From positions 62,001 to 126,000 of the forward strand of contig CAYZTA010000005.1 of the NCBI GenBank assembly GCA_964481145.1: a stretch of DNA of 64,000 nt, given 5' to 3'. The translations under genes were made by a program, and so were the position numbers. The notes beneath the pieces are model-generated. The model worked only from the letters and a program-made list of their open reading frames with translations. It did no database searches and had not been told where the DNA came from. Below, piece by piece: positions 28,949 to 36,662 of the stretch. The DNA comes from Sandaracinus sp964481145 (GTDB taxonomy: Bacteria; Myxococcota_A; Polyangia; Polyangiales; Sandaracinaceae). Each line of letters opens with the position of its first letter. Position 1 is the first letter of the stretch.

Positions 28949-29701
28949 GACGGGTGCTCCTGCGCCAAGGGCGATTCGTTCGGCTTCTGCCGCAAGCCCC
29001 TCGACATCGGTCCTGCTTCGAGTGAGAAAAATATACCTGATGATCGTTGCAAATGCCCGGAAGCCTTGAGGCTCGGCCATCAAGGCTCGGATGAGCTCGG
29101 CCATCGTTCGCAACCACGTGCGGATGTCCATCGCGTCCCGCACATCGCGCAGCGCCATGAGCGCGAGCTTCGCCGCGTTCGGCAACACGCGCCCCATGAT
29201 CTCGTCGGGGCTGCGCACAGCCAAGTCGTCGATGACAAATGCAAACCGCGGAAGCAAGGGCGCGAAGAGCTCTCGCTCGAAATCGTCGAGATCGAGCAGC
29301 TCGCTGAACTCGCAGGCGGCGGTCCACCCGATGGGCCCGTGGTGCACGACCACGGGAACGATGGCCGGCAGCTTCTGTCTCGAAGGGTCGCTCGCGAGGG
29401 CCGCTTCCCAGATGCGCACTTCGTAGACCAAGAGACGAAAGGCGAGCCACGGATCGGGTGTCGAACGATGCTCGAAGAGCAGATAGAGCCGCGCTTCGCG
29501 GCCCGCGACCGTCGCCGAGAAGAGCAGGTCGGAGTGGCGCGAACGAAGCTCCTCGTCGACGAAGCTCCCTGGCTCCAGATGCAGTGTCGAAAAGTCGATC
29601 CGCGCGGCGATCGCAAGGGGGAGGATCGCTCGGAGCTCTCCAGCGGCGGCATCGGGATCGGAGAAGACCGCCTTGAAGAGCGCATCGTGAGGCGAGGTCA
29701 T
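28691..29701 (-). CDS. Rpn-family recombination-promoting nuclease
   Basis: PD-(D/E)XK nuclease of the Rpn (Transposase_31) family. MTSPHDALFKAVFSDPDAAAGEL begins the domain; the catalytic segment has RHSDLLFSA and LLFEHRS. The C-terminal region about 270-300 is a repeated E/QG heptad-like run (EQGIEQGLEQGLERGLEQG). The start is put at ATG 29701 because family N-termini begin there; ATG 29737 adds 12 residues. In E. coli these genes act in abortive antiphage defence and also encode a short internal protein; here an internal ATG with a strong ribosome site exists (see next entry). Confidence 0.85.
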   Translation of the reverse strand: MTSPHDALFKAVFSDPDAAAGELRAILPLAIAARIDFSTLHLEPGSFVDEELRSRHSDLLFSATVAGREARLYLLFEHRSTPDPWLAFRLLVYEVRIWEAALASDPSRQKLPAIVPVVVHHGPIGWTAACEFSELLDLDDFERELFAPLLPRFAFVIDDLAVRSPDEIMGRVLPNAAKLALMALRDVRDAMDIRTWLRTMAELIRALMAEPQGFRAFATIIRYIFLTRSRTDVEGLAAEAERIALGAGAPVMTTARQLIEQGIEQGLEQGLERGLEQGIQRGVERGVRTTLIRLLTLRFGPPSDLMRARIDGATSAELERWTDRVLTATSIEEVVT

Positions 29702-29759
29702 GCCGTCCGGTCGCGTGGGGATGGCGAGGACTGACATGCATCGAGCGGAGTGTTCATCC

Positions 29760-29950
29760 CACGGACGCGAGACTCGTGTTCGACGTGTGAAACTGTACTC
29801 TTCGCGCGTGCGAGGCGTGTGTCTGGCACGTCAAACATAAGGTCACGCACGTGCGAGGGCCTTGTCCGGGGCATCGAACACGAGTCTCGCACGCGCGAGG
29901 AGTGTCCATTGGACGTGGGACACGCGCCTCGCGCAGGAGAGCTCACACTT
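29760..29950. repeat. Degenerate 42/43-base tandem repeat
   Basis: A 308-base gap between the methyltransferase and Rpn genes holds units with starts near 29760, 29803, 29846, 29888 and 29930, spaced 43, 43, 42 and 42 bases. The conserved head is CGCACGTGCGAGG (29803 copy CGCGCGTGCGAGG; 29888 copy CGCACGCGCGAGG). The end units are weaker. Open frames on both strands through it translate to 14-residue repeats, but I do not call a gene. The rest of the gap shows nothing else. Confidence 0.6.
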
Positions 29951-30047
29951 TGATGGCTCGGGTTGGCTCGGATCTTCGGCGAGGGGTTCAGCGATAGATG
30001 TAGATCGAGCCCTTCTCGCTCTTGACGGAGCGCGCCCTCGAGGGCCT

Positions 30048-30698
30048 TCACACGGTGAGTGTGCTCCGGTAGATCTCGAGGCCCGCGCGAGGCGACGTTT
30101 CGAGCGTGAGCCAATGGCATGGCGGCAGTGGTAGATCGACGCAGCAGACGCGAATGATCCTGATGTGTGCGATGGATTCGAGGTTGGCGAGTACTTTCGC
30201 GAGCCGCTCGCCACTGAAAGGGCAATACAGAAAAAACACCGTTCCAATGATCATTGGTCCCGCGAGCTTCGCGGCGTCGCCTTCGATCGATGGGATGCGC
30301 GAAACGAGCAGGCGGGCTGCGAGGGCGCGGGCCGTGAGGACCAGCCGAGGTTGGATCTCGAGGCCCATGCCGGAAGCTCCGGTGAGCAAGTGAACGAAGG
30401 CTGTGGCACGCCCGATTCCCGAGCCAATGTCCACGAAGACGTCCGACTCGCGCACAGGAGCATGCTCGACGATTCGTAATAAATCATCGACCGAGCACGG
30501 CAAATAAGGAACGCAGCCTTTGGGGAGTTCGGGGTCATCGTCCGGAAGCTCACCAAGCCCCAACACCACGTCGAGCCATGCATCGCGTGTGATGGGAGGC
30601 ACCTCGAGCAGCAACGAACGGAACCGCGAGGGCTCATGCAATCCACGCTCGATCCAGGAGCGAACCTCGACGGCGCTCTCTCGATGGCTTTCCTCCAT
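30048..30698 (-). CDS. Class I SAM-dependent methyltransferase-like protein
   Basis: 216 aa. Motif I is VFVDIGSGIGRATAFVHLLTGASGMGLEIQP, with an acidic residue at the end of the second strand, and motif IV is near FFLYCPFSGERL. The spacing recalls DOT1-like methyltransferases (YRS, GxGxG, then E), but the substrate is unknown. It is divergent from the Fur-family gene, about 107 bases apart. Confidence 0.72.
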   Translation of the reverse strand: MEESHRESAVEVRSWIERGLHEPSRFRSLLLEVPPITRDAWLDVVLGLGELPDDDPELPKGCVPYLPCSVDDLLRIVEHAPVRESDVFVDIGSGIGRATAFVHLLTGASGMGLEIQPRLVLTARALAARLLVSRIPSIEGDAAKLAGPMIIGTVFFLYCPFSGERLAKVLANLESIAHIRIIRVCCVDLPLPPCHWLTLETSPRAGLEIYRSTLTV

Positions 30699-30770
30699 GA
30701 GTACGGAATCATCTCCGAATTCGAGGCTCGACGGAAGGGAGCCCCATCGCTAAATGCAATTGGGTTACCT

Positions 30771-30799
30771 TTGCACTCACCGTAGTTACAACGTAACTT
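30771..30799 (+). promoter_or_regulatory. Putative promoter with overlapping GTTAC dyad
   Basis: TTGCAC (30771-30776) and TAACTT (30794-30799) are 17 bases apart. The dyad GTTAC-AAC-GTAAC (30785-30797) covers the spacer and -10. The expected transcript starts near the GTG of the regulator gene (30806), so it might be leaderless. The dyad is a candidate auto-regulatory operator. Confidence 0.45.
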
Positions 30800-30805
30800 C
30801 GGGCG

Positions 30806-31276
30806 GTGAGCAAGGACTTCGCACGCAAAGGCGATCGCCTGTTGGATCCCCAGAAACCCGGAGAATTGAAGGTCTTTTTACGGGCTTCGGGGTTGCGCGC
30901 GACGGCGGCACGAGCCGCTGTGTTTCAGGCCCTCATCGATGCAGGCGGGCCGCTCTCACACGCCGAGGTGTGTGATCGTCTCGAACACGCTGGGTTCGAT
31001 CGCGCGACCGTCTACCGAAACTTGGCGGATTTGACAGAAGCTGGGCTCGTGCGGCGGACCGACCTCGGCGATCATCTTTGGCGTTTCGAGCTCACCACGA
31101 AAGTCGAGCATCCCGCCGAGGAGCTTCATCCCCATTTCGTGTGCACCGCGTGCGGCAACGTGGCCTGTTTGCCCGAAGGAGCTGTGACGATCCATCCGAT
31201 CAAAGGTGCCCCACGCGCTCTTCGGAGTGGTGAGGTGGAGGTGCAGGTGCGCGGCACCTGCAATGGGTGTGAATAG
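30806..31276 (+). CDS. Fur-family metal-responsive transcriptional regulator
   Basis: 156 aa. The winged-helix part has RATAARAAVFQALIDAGGPLSHAEV and DRATVYRNLADLTEAGLVRR. The C-terminal half has HPHFVCTACGNVAC and ends CNGCE, giving two Cys pairs for the structural zinc. Fur-type proteins sense iron, zinc, peroxide or nickel; which metal cannot be told. Start GTG 30806 has no Shine-Dalgarno, fitting a leaderless start. It lies about 1 kb upstream of a TonB-dependent receptor with a His-rich segment, so a metal-uptake connection is likely. Confidence 0.88.
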   Translation: MSKDFARKGDRLLDPQKPGELKVFLRASGLRATAARAAVFQALIDAGGPLSHAEVCDRLEHAGFDRATVYRNLADLTEAGLVRRTDLGDHLWRFELTTKVEHPAEELHPHFVCTACGNVACLPEGAVTIHPIKGAPRALRSGEVEVQVRGTCNGCE

Positions 31277-31555
31277 GAAGAGTGCCCACGGTGGCGACGT
31301 CTGACCATTGCATCGCTGCCACTCTTGTGCGACCTTTGGCGGCTGTGGTTTTTGGGGCGGCCATTTGTGAATGTACTGAAATCGGCCGTGAAAAGGTCCA
31401 GCAAGGAGGCGTGTGTTGAAAGCTCTGAGCTTGGGCATTACGTGCCTCACGTTTCGGAAGCACTCGCACCCGTGGCTTCTTTGCGTGGTCTGAAAGGTTG
31501 TCGCACCTGACATCATTTGGGGGCGACTGAGCTGAGCTCGACTAGAGGAAAATCT

Positions 31556-32158
31556 ATGGCGAAGGCACGTACGACCGAAAAGAGCGGAACCAAAAAGGTA
31601 GCGACCAAGGCAGGAGCCTCTGAAAAGCCTGCGTCGAAAACGGTTCCGCCCAAGGCCGCTTCGATCGAAACCGCACCCGTTTCGTCTCCGCCGGCGTCGG
31701 AAAAGGTGGAAAAGGCAACGTCGATTGCTCCCACCATGGCAAACACCAAGCCGGTTCCGGATGCTTCACAAGTTCGGGCACACCCCGATGCAAAGCTGAC
31801 GAAGACCGAGATCAATACGCTCTATCAGAAGTTGGTCGATGAACGAAACCGCGTGCTCAGTGGGTTCGACCGACATGTCAGCGAGGCTCTCGAAGATGGC
31901 GACATGCTGGCGGACGAAATCGATATTGCTCAGCGCTCGACCGACCAAGCGTGGCTTTTCCGCTTTGCAGACAAAGAGCGCAAGCTCTTGATCGAGATCG
32001 AAGCTGCGCTCGAAAAGATGCGCTCTGGCGAATACGGTTTGTGCGAAGGAACCGACGAGCCAATCGGCTATAAGCGCCTCGAATTGCGTCCTTGGACACG
32101 ATACTCGGTCGGGCATAAAGAGCTGCTCGAGCGCGAAAAGGCGCAGCACACCCGCTGA
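31556..32158 (+). CDS. DksA/TraR-like protein with Lys/Ala-rich N-terminus, lacking zinc cysteines
   Basis: 200 aa from ATG 31556 (AGAGGA upstream). Residues 1-90 are Lys/Ala/Ser/Pro-rich with spaced basic patches like a histone-H1 tail. From about 95 the protein has the DksA coiled coil and then GLCEGTDEPIGYKRLELRPWTRYSVGHKELLEREK, the family C-terminal segment. Only one cysteine is present in the place where DksA has four zinc cysteines, so it does not bind zinc in the normal way. It may bind RNA polymerase or DNA. Confidence 0.75.
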   Translation: MAKARTTEKSGTKKVATKAGASEKPASKTVPPKAASIETAPVSSPPASEKVEKATSIAPTMANTKPVPDASQVRAHPDAKLTKTEINTLYQKLVDERNRVLSGFDRHVSEALEDGDMLADEIDIAQRSTDQAWLFRFADKERKLLIEIEAALEKMRSGEYGLCEGTDEPIGYKRLELRPWTRYSVGHKELLEREKAQHTR

Positions 32159-32190
32159 CCGTCCTTCGATATCACAGAGGATTGGAAGAT

Positions 32191-32221
32191 GACGCCGGCT
32201 CCTCACGAGGAGGTCGGCGTC
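32191..32221. other. Strong hairpin between DksA-like and TonB-receptor genes
   Basis: GACGCCG/CGGCGTC (7 pairs) and CTCCTC/GAGGAG (outer and inner stems separated by a small mismatch) make one stable hairpin with a tiny loop. No T-run follows. It could terminate the upstream transcript or control the downstream one. Confidence 0.5.
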
Positions 32222-32304
32222 GTTGCGTCTCGGGGTGATGAGACTCGAGTGGTATTGCAACACAGTTGCGGGACCAGTTGGTTTGCGATAAACCGCGGGC
32301 CTTC

Positions 32305-34944
32305 GTGGGCTTACTTCGAAAAGCGATCGTTTCCTTCGGCTGCATGTGCGCTCTTACGAGTGTTGTGTGGGCGATCGAGGTTCGAGCTCAGGATGGTGAG
32401 GACGATGCCGGAGTTCTGCCGGATGCAGAGCCGGCGGAGGAAGTCGAAGCCGAGTCACGCGTCGTGCCTCCGCAACTTCTCGAATCACCCGACCCGGAAT
32501 ATCCCCAGACACATCACGCGATTGGAATCGAGCCCACCGTTCATTTGCACGTGACCATCGAAACCGATGGCACTGTCGGTGAGGCGCACGTCGAGCATCC
32601 AGGCGATCCCGAGTTCGACGAAGCCGCGATCTCCGCGCTTCGCCGTTGGCGCTTCGTGCCTGCGATGCGGGGGGAGACGCCGATGCGGAGCCGCATCCGC
32701 GTCGCGGTGCGATTTCACGCTCCAGATCCCGCAGTTCGTGTGCCTGAGCCCGACCCCCACGCGCACGATGGACACGATCACGACGCGCACGATCACTCAC
32801 ACGATCTCGCAGACGATCCCGCGGGCGAGCCCAATGTGGAGAGCGAGTTGCCGCATCGATTTGCGGCGCGCGCGGTGAGTGATCCGCTGCGTGAAAGTCG
32901 AAGGTCTCGCGCGGCGAGTCATTACGAGATCCCAGAAGATGTCTTGCACTCGACGCCGTCACGCGATGCCGCAGATATGTTGTCGCGCGCGCCGGGTGTG
33001 TATGTGGCGCGGCCCGAAGGAGACGCGGTCGCGCCGCATATTTTTCTTCGTGGGTTCGACGCAGAGCACGGCCAAGACATCGAAATGACGATGGGCGGCA
33101 TGCCGCTCAATCTCCCATCCCATATTCATGGGCAGGGTTACGCCGACCTTGGGTTTTTGATCCCCGAAGTCGTGCGTGGATTGCGCGTCATCGAAGGTGT
33201 CTATGACCCGCGGCAGGGCGATTTTGCGACAGCGGGCTCCATCGATTTCGATTTGGGTGTGTCGAGACGCGGTATTCAGCTGCGCACGTCGTATGGATCG
33301 TTCGATACATTTCGCGGTCTCGTCCTTTGGGCGCCCGAAGGTGAGCGGCCCGAGAGCTTCGCCGCTGCGACATACCGCCGAACGAATGGCTTCGGGCGAA
33401 ACCGCGCGGGCCAATCGGGTGGCGCGCTCGCACAATATGTGTTCGGGACGAATGCGCTCCGAGGGCGTGTTCACGGCTCAGTGTGGGCTGCGCGGACGGG
33501 ATTCGCAGGAATCTTACGTCGCGATGACGTGACACAAGGTGTGGTCGATTTTTATGGCGTCTATGATCAACCGACGACGCTTGCACAATCGGCGCTCTCG
33601 GCGCGTGCACATCTCGCAGGTGCGATCGAGATGCGCGGTGACCAAGGTTCGTTTGGTGAAATCGGCGCCTTTTTACAATGGAGCGATTTCAGACAACAAG
33701 CCAACTACACGGGTTATCTCGAGCGTTCGCAGTTCAATCCAGATTGGGTTGGGCGTGGTGATTTGATCGAACAACGAAACGAGACGCTCGGCTTGGGGTT
33801 GCATGCTCGATATCGCTCCCCGCTTTATCGACCATGGGAGTGGCTGCGTGGATTTGTCGAAGTGGGCCTTCAAACCCGGGTCGATCTCGTCGGCCAAGCT
33901 CAAAATCTCCTCGAAGCGCCGCAAAATCAAACGTGGGATCGTCGGGTCGACGCCGATATTCGCGCGATCGATGTGGGGGCTTATCTCGATCTCGATTGGT
34001 GCATCACCGACTATGTGCATCTGCGCGGTGGCGCACGGGCCGATATGCTCTTTTACGATGTGGATGATCGGCTCTCGAATTTCATCCCAGCATTTCGACG
34101 CGAGACATATCTCATGGGGTATCGCCGAAGTGCGTTGGGCCTCGCAGCTGGGCCGCGTGCTGCGCTCGAGGTGAATCCTCTCGGTGAGAACGAAGATCTC
34201 GTGCTCTCGCTCGCATACGGGGAAGGATATCGCTCACCTTCCGCGCGTCAGCTTCAAGATGGCGAAGGGGCTCCATTTGCCAAGGTGCGTTCGGGAGATC
34301 TCGGGTTTCGTCTTCGTCTCGGGGATGACGATCAGCTTCGCGTACACGGAAGTGGGTACGTGGCCAATGTCAGCGATGACAGTGCGTTCGATCCGCGTGA
34401 AGGGCGGCTCGAACGGCTCGGTCCGACCACGCGGCTCGGTGGCGCGCTCTATGTCGAGGCGCGGCCATGGTCATTTCTGACGGGTGCGCTTTCGTTGACG
34501 TATGTCCACGCGACGCTCGATCGCGCGCCACCTCCTTCGATCGAAGACCCTTCGCCGCCTTATCGTTCCGGCGAGGCGTTGCCTTACGTGCCGCCCGTCG
34601 TCGTTCGAGTGGATCTTGCCGTGGGAGAACGGCTCTTCGATCTTTTGGATCAACCATTCAGCGGGCGATTGGGGGTCGGAGCTTCGTTTCTTTCGTCGCG
34701 TCTTTTGCCCTATGGGCTCTCCGCCGATCCTGTGGGGCTGGTCGATGTCTCGATGAGTCTTCGCTGGAGCGCGTTCGATCTCTCGGTCGAGATCTTCAAT
34801 CTCTTCGATCAGCGATATGCCTCGGTCGAGTATTCGTATGCTTCGAACTTTCGTCCTGACGCAATTCCTTCGCGCATTCCGACACGTCATTTTGCGGCGG
34901 GTGCGCCGCTCACGGTGAATGTTTCACTCGGAGTGACGTTATGA
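32305..34944 (+). CDS. TonB-dependent receptor with fused TonB-C domain and His-rich segment
   Basis: About 879 aa from GTG 32305 (a longer TTG start at 32266 is possible). The signal peptide ends at VRAQ. A TonB C-terminal-type domain (about 52-138: HLHVTIETDGTVGEAHVEHPGD, ALRRWRFVPA) is followed by a His/Asp stretch with seven His in 18 residues (PHAHDGHDHDAHDHSHD). The plug (DAADMLSRAPGVYVARPEGDAVAPHIFLRGFD) and the 22-strand barrel end at YASVEYSYASNFRPD and NVSLGVTL. It would bind and import a large ligand, likely metal or metal chelate. The fusion of energising and receptor domains in one chain is uncommon. Confidence 0.88.
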   Translation: MGLLRKAIVSFGCMCALTSVVWAIEVRAQDGEDDAGVLPDAEPAEEVEAESRVVPPQLLESPDPEYPQTHHAIGIEPTVHLHVTIETDGTVGEAHVEHPGDPEFDEAAISALRRWRFVPAMRGETPMRSRIRVAVRFHAPDPAVRVPEPDPHAHDGHDHDAHDHSHDLADDPAGEPNVESELPHRFAARAVSDPLRESRRSRAASHYEIPEDVLHSTPSRDAADMLSRAPGVYVARPEGDAVAPHIFLRGFDAEHGQDIEMTMGGMPLNLPSHIHGQGYADLGFLIPEVVRGLRVIEGVYDPRQGDFATAGSIDFDLGVSRRGIQLRTSYGSFDTFRGLVLWAPEGERPESFAAATYRRTNGFGRNRAGQSGGALAQYVFGTNALRGRVHGSVWAARTGFAGILRRDDVTQGVVDFYGVYDQPTTLAQSALSARAHLAGAIEMRGDQGSFGEIGAFLQWSDFRQQANYTGYLERSQFNPDWVGRGDLIEQRNETLGLGLHARYRSPLYRPWEWLRGFVEVGLQTRVDLVGQAQNLLEAPQNQTWDRRVDADIRAIDVGAYLDLDWCITDYVHLRGGARADMLFYDVDDRLSNFIPAFRRETYLMGYRRSALGLAAGPRAALEVNPLGENEDLVLSLAYGEGYRSPSARQLQDGEGAPFAKVRSGDLGFRLRLGDDDQLRVHGSGYVANVSDDSAFDPREGRLERLGPTTRLGGALYVEARPWSFLTGALSLTYVHATLDRAPPPSIEDPSPPYRSGEALPYVPPVVVRVDLAVGERLFDLLDQPFSGRLGVGASFLSSRLLPYGLSADPVGLVDVSMSLRWSAFDLSVEIFNLFDQRYASVEYSYASNFRPDAIPSRIPTRHFAAGAPLTVNVSLGVTL

Positions 34945-35669
34945 GAGGCAACGCGTGGGTGCATGTTTGCGCTTGGATGGCCCTCTGGGGATGCGTCGAC
35001 ACCGGACGTTCGTATGTGGAAGTGCCTTTTCGAGCGCGCGGCGAGATGCGCGCTCCTTTCGACGTGAATGATTGGTCGATCGATCTCTCTCGCGCCGATC
35101 TCGCGATGGGGCCGCTGTATCTCTGCGCGACTGAATCCGCATCACCCGAGTTCTGTGACGCAGCGACACTCGAGATGCTCGAGACCGTGACGATCGACGC
35201 GCTCGACTCGAGTCCTCGAGAGCTCGGAACCTTGCGCGGAATCACAGGCACGGTGCGCTCTGCGATGTGGGATTACGGGATGAGCTGGCTCGGGACAGCG
35301 TCGAGACCTCGGACCAATCCTGGTGCTCCTGAGGGGCATTCCGCCGTGTTTTCAGGCGTTGCGACGCATCTCGATGGGCGTCGATTCGAATTCGAATGCG
35401 CGCTCGACATCTCGCCCATCATGGCAGGAGCGCTCGTCGTTCGTGGGCGAAGGATCGAGGCCCATTCGATTTCGGACGATGGCGAGATGCTGACGCTCGT
35501 GTTCGAACCACGCGCGTGGATACGTCGGCTCGACTTCGAGCGATTGGCGACGCGTGCGTCAGAGGGCGAAGGCTCTGTCGTCTTGTCGCCAGGCGATCCG
35601 GATTACGAAGCGCTCGTCGTCGCGATGACCAGCGGCGCTCTGCCCGACTTCGAATGGCAGAGACAATGA
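34941..35669 (+). CDS. Predicted lipoprotein, unknown, coupled to the TonB receptor
   Basis: The ATG overlaps the receptor stop by four bases, so translation is coupled. 242 aa, signal ending MALWGC. The body has LYLCATESASPEFC and a WDYGMSWLG motif. I recall similar proteins beside TonB receptors in myxobacteria but cannot name a family. A periplasmic or outer-membrane partner of the receptor is the best guess. Confidence 0.72.
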   Translation: MRGNAWVHVCAWMALWGCVDTGRSYVEVPFRARGEMRAPFDVNDWSIDLSRADLAMGPLYLCATESASPEFCDAATLEMLETVTIDALDSSPRELGTLRGITGTVRSAMWDYGMSWLGTASRPRTNPGAPEGHSAVFSGVATHLDGRRFEFECALDISPIMAGALVVRGRRIEAHSISDDGEMLTLVFEPRAWIRRLDFERLATRASEGEGSVVLSPGDPDYEALVVAMTSGALPDFEWQRQ

Positions 35670-35699
35670 TTCGACAACTTCGAAAAACTGGGATGGAGC

Positions 35700-36662
35700 A
35701 TGAGGGTGAATCACGAGAAGTCTTTATTCGCGACTTGGACCATCGTGTCGCTGGTTGCGCTGACGGGGTGCGGCAGCGACGCGTCGACGGGCATCGTACA
35801 GATCGCTCTCGGCGCGGAGGATACGATCACCGAGGGGCTCTTCGCTGGCACAGGAGGCGAAGATGTGATCGACGGCTGGTCCGTTGATTTCGACGCCTAT
35901 ATCGTCGCGGTGGGCGAGGCGCAGCTCGCGGGTGGGGCTGACAGCCCGGTGCGCTCGGACCGGCGTCTCGTCATCGATCTCGCGCAACTTCCCCCCTCGG
36001 GAATGATGTTGGCGCGCTTCGATCGAGTGGCGTCGGGGCTCTGGCCCGAGGTCTCGTTTCGGACGTTCATCGCGACTGAACATGCCGAACGTCATGCGTC
36101 GGTGACGCAAGCAGAGTTCGATCGAATGGTCACTGAAGGATGCACGTATCTCATCCGCGGCACCCTCACGAATCCTTCCGGACAAAGGTGCGTTCGTGGG
36201 GATTCGTCGTCTTGTGAACCTGCGACGTCGATCGGTTTCGATGTGTGTGTGCCTGCGGAGACGGCCTATGGCCCATGTGAGAGCGATACTGGCATCGAAG
36301 GGCTCGTGGTGGTCGCGGACGCGACCACCAGCGCGAACTTCACGATTCACGGTGATCACCTCTTCTTCAATGGCTTTCCGTCGGGCGCCGAGGGCAGTGT
36401 GGCGCGCCGCGCGCAATGGCTCGTGAACGCCGATCTGGACGCCAACGGAGAGGTGACGCGCGCCGAACTCGAAGCGATCGGTGCTTCGGATCTAGGCGCG
36501 ATGTTTCCTTCGACGGTGAATGATGGTTTCCCCGGATTCTCGCTGGGAAATAGCCCGATCGCGATCGAGAGTGCATGGGATTACGTGAGGGCCCAACTCA
36601 AGACTCAAGGGCATTTCCAAGGTGAAGGAGAATGTGGCATCGATTCCGCCAGCCATGACTGA
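35700..36662 (+). CDS. Predicted lipoprotein with EF-hand-like segment
   Basis: 320 aa, signal ending LVALTGC. It contains CTYLIRGTLTN and FTIHGDHLFFNGFP, with Asp/Glu-rich VNADLDANGEVTRAELEAI resembling an EF-hand loop. GGAG is only one base before ATG 35700; GTG 35706, seven bases after GGAG, may be the true start. It is in the same unit as the receptor and lipoprotein upstream and the permease downstream. A metal-binding role is inferred from the context and the EF-hand-like segment only. Confidence 0.7.
   Translation: MRVNHEKSLFATWTIVSLVALTGCGSDASTGIVQIALGAEDTITEGLFAGTGGEDVIDGWSVDFDAYIVAVGEAQLAGGADSPVRSDRRLVIDLAQLPPSGMMLARFDRVASGLWPEVSFRTFIATEHAERHASVTQAEFDRMVTEGCTYLIRGTLTNPSGQRCVRGDSSSCEPATSIGFDVCVPAETAYGPCESDTGIEGLVVVADATTSANFTIHGDHLFFNGFPSGAEGSVARRAQWLVNADLDANGEVTRAELEAIGASDLGAMFPSTVNDGFPGFSLGNSPIAIESAWDYVRAQLKTQGHFQGEGECGIDSASHD

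Noticed and set aside
28691..29737. Insertion sequence because Rpn is called a putative transposase
   Set aside because: Rpn is a nuclease family, not an IS transposase; no terminal inverted repeats or target duplications are seen.
29698..30247. Repeat-rich minus-strand open frames next to Rpn
   Set aside because: The 14-residue periodicity comes from the 42-base DNA repeat, several frames show it, and there is no clear start or ribosome site.
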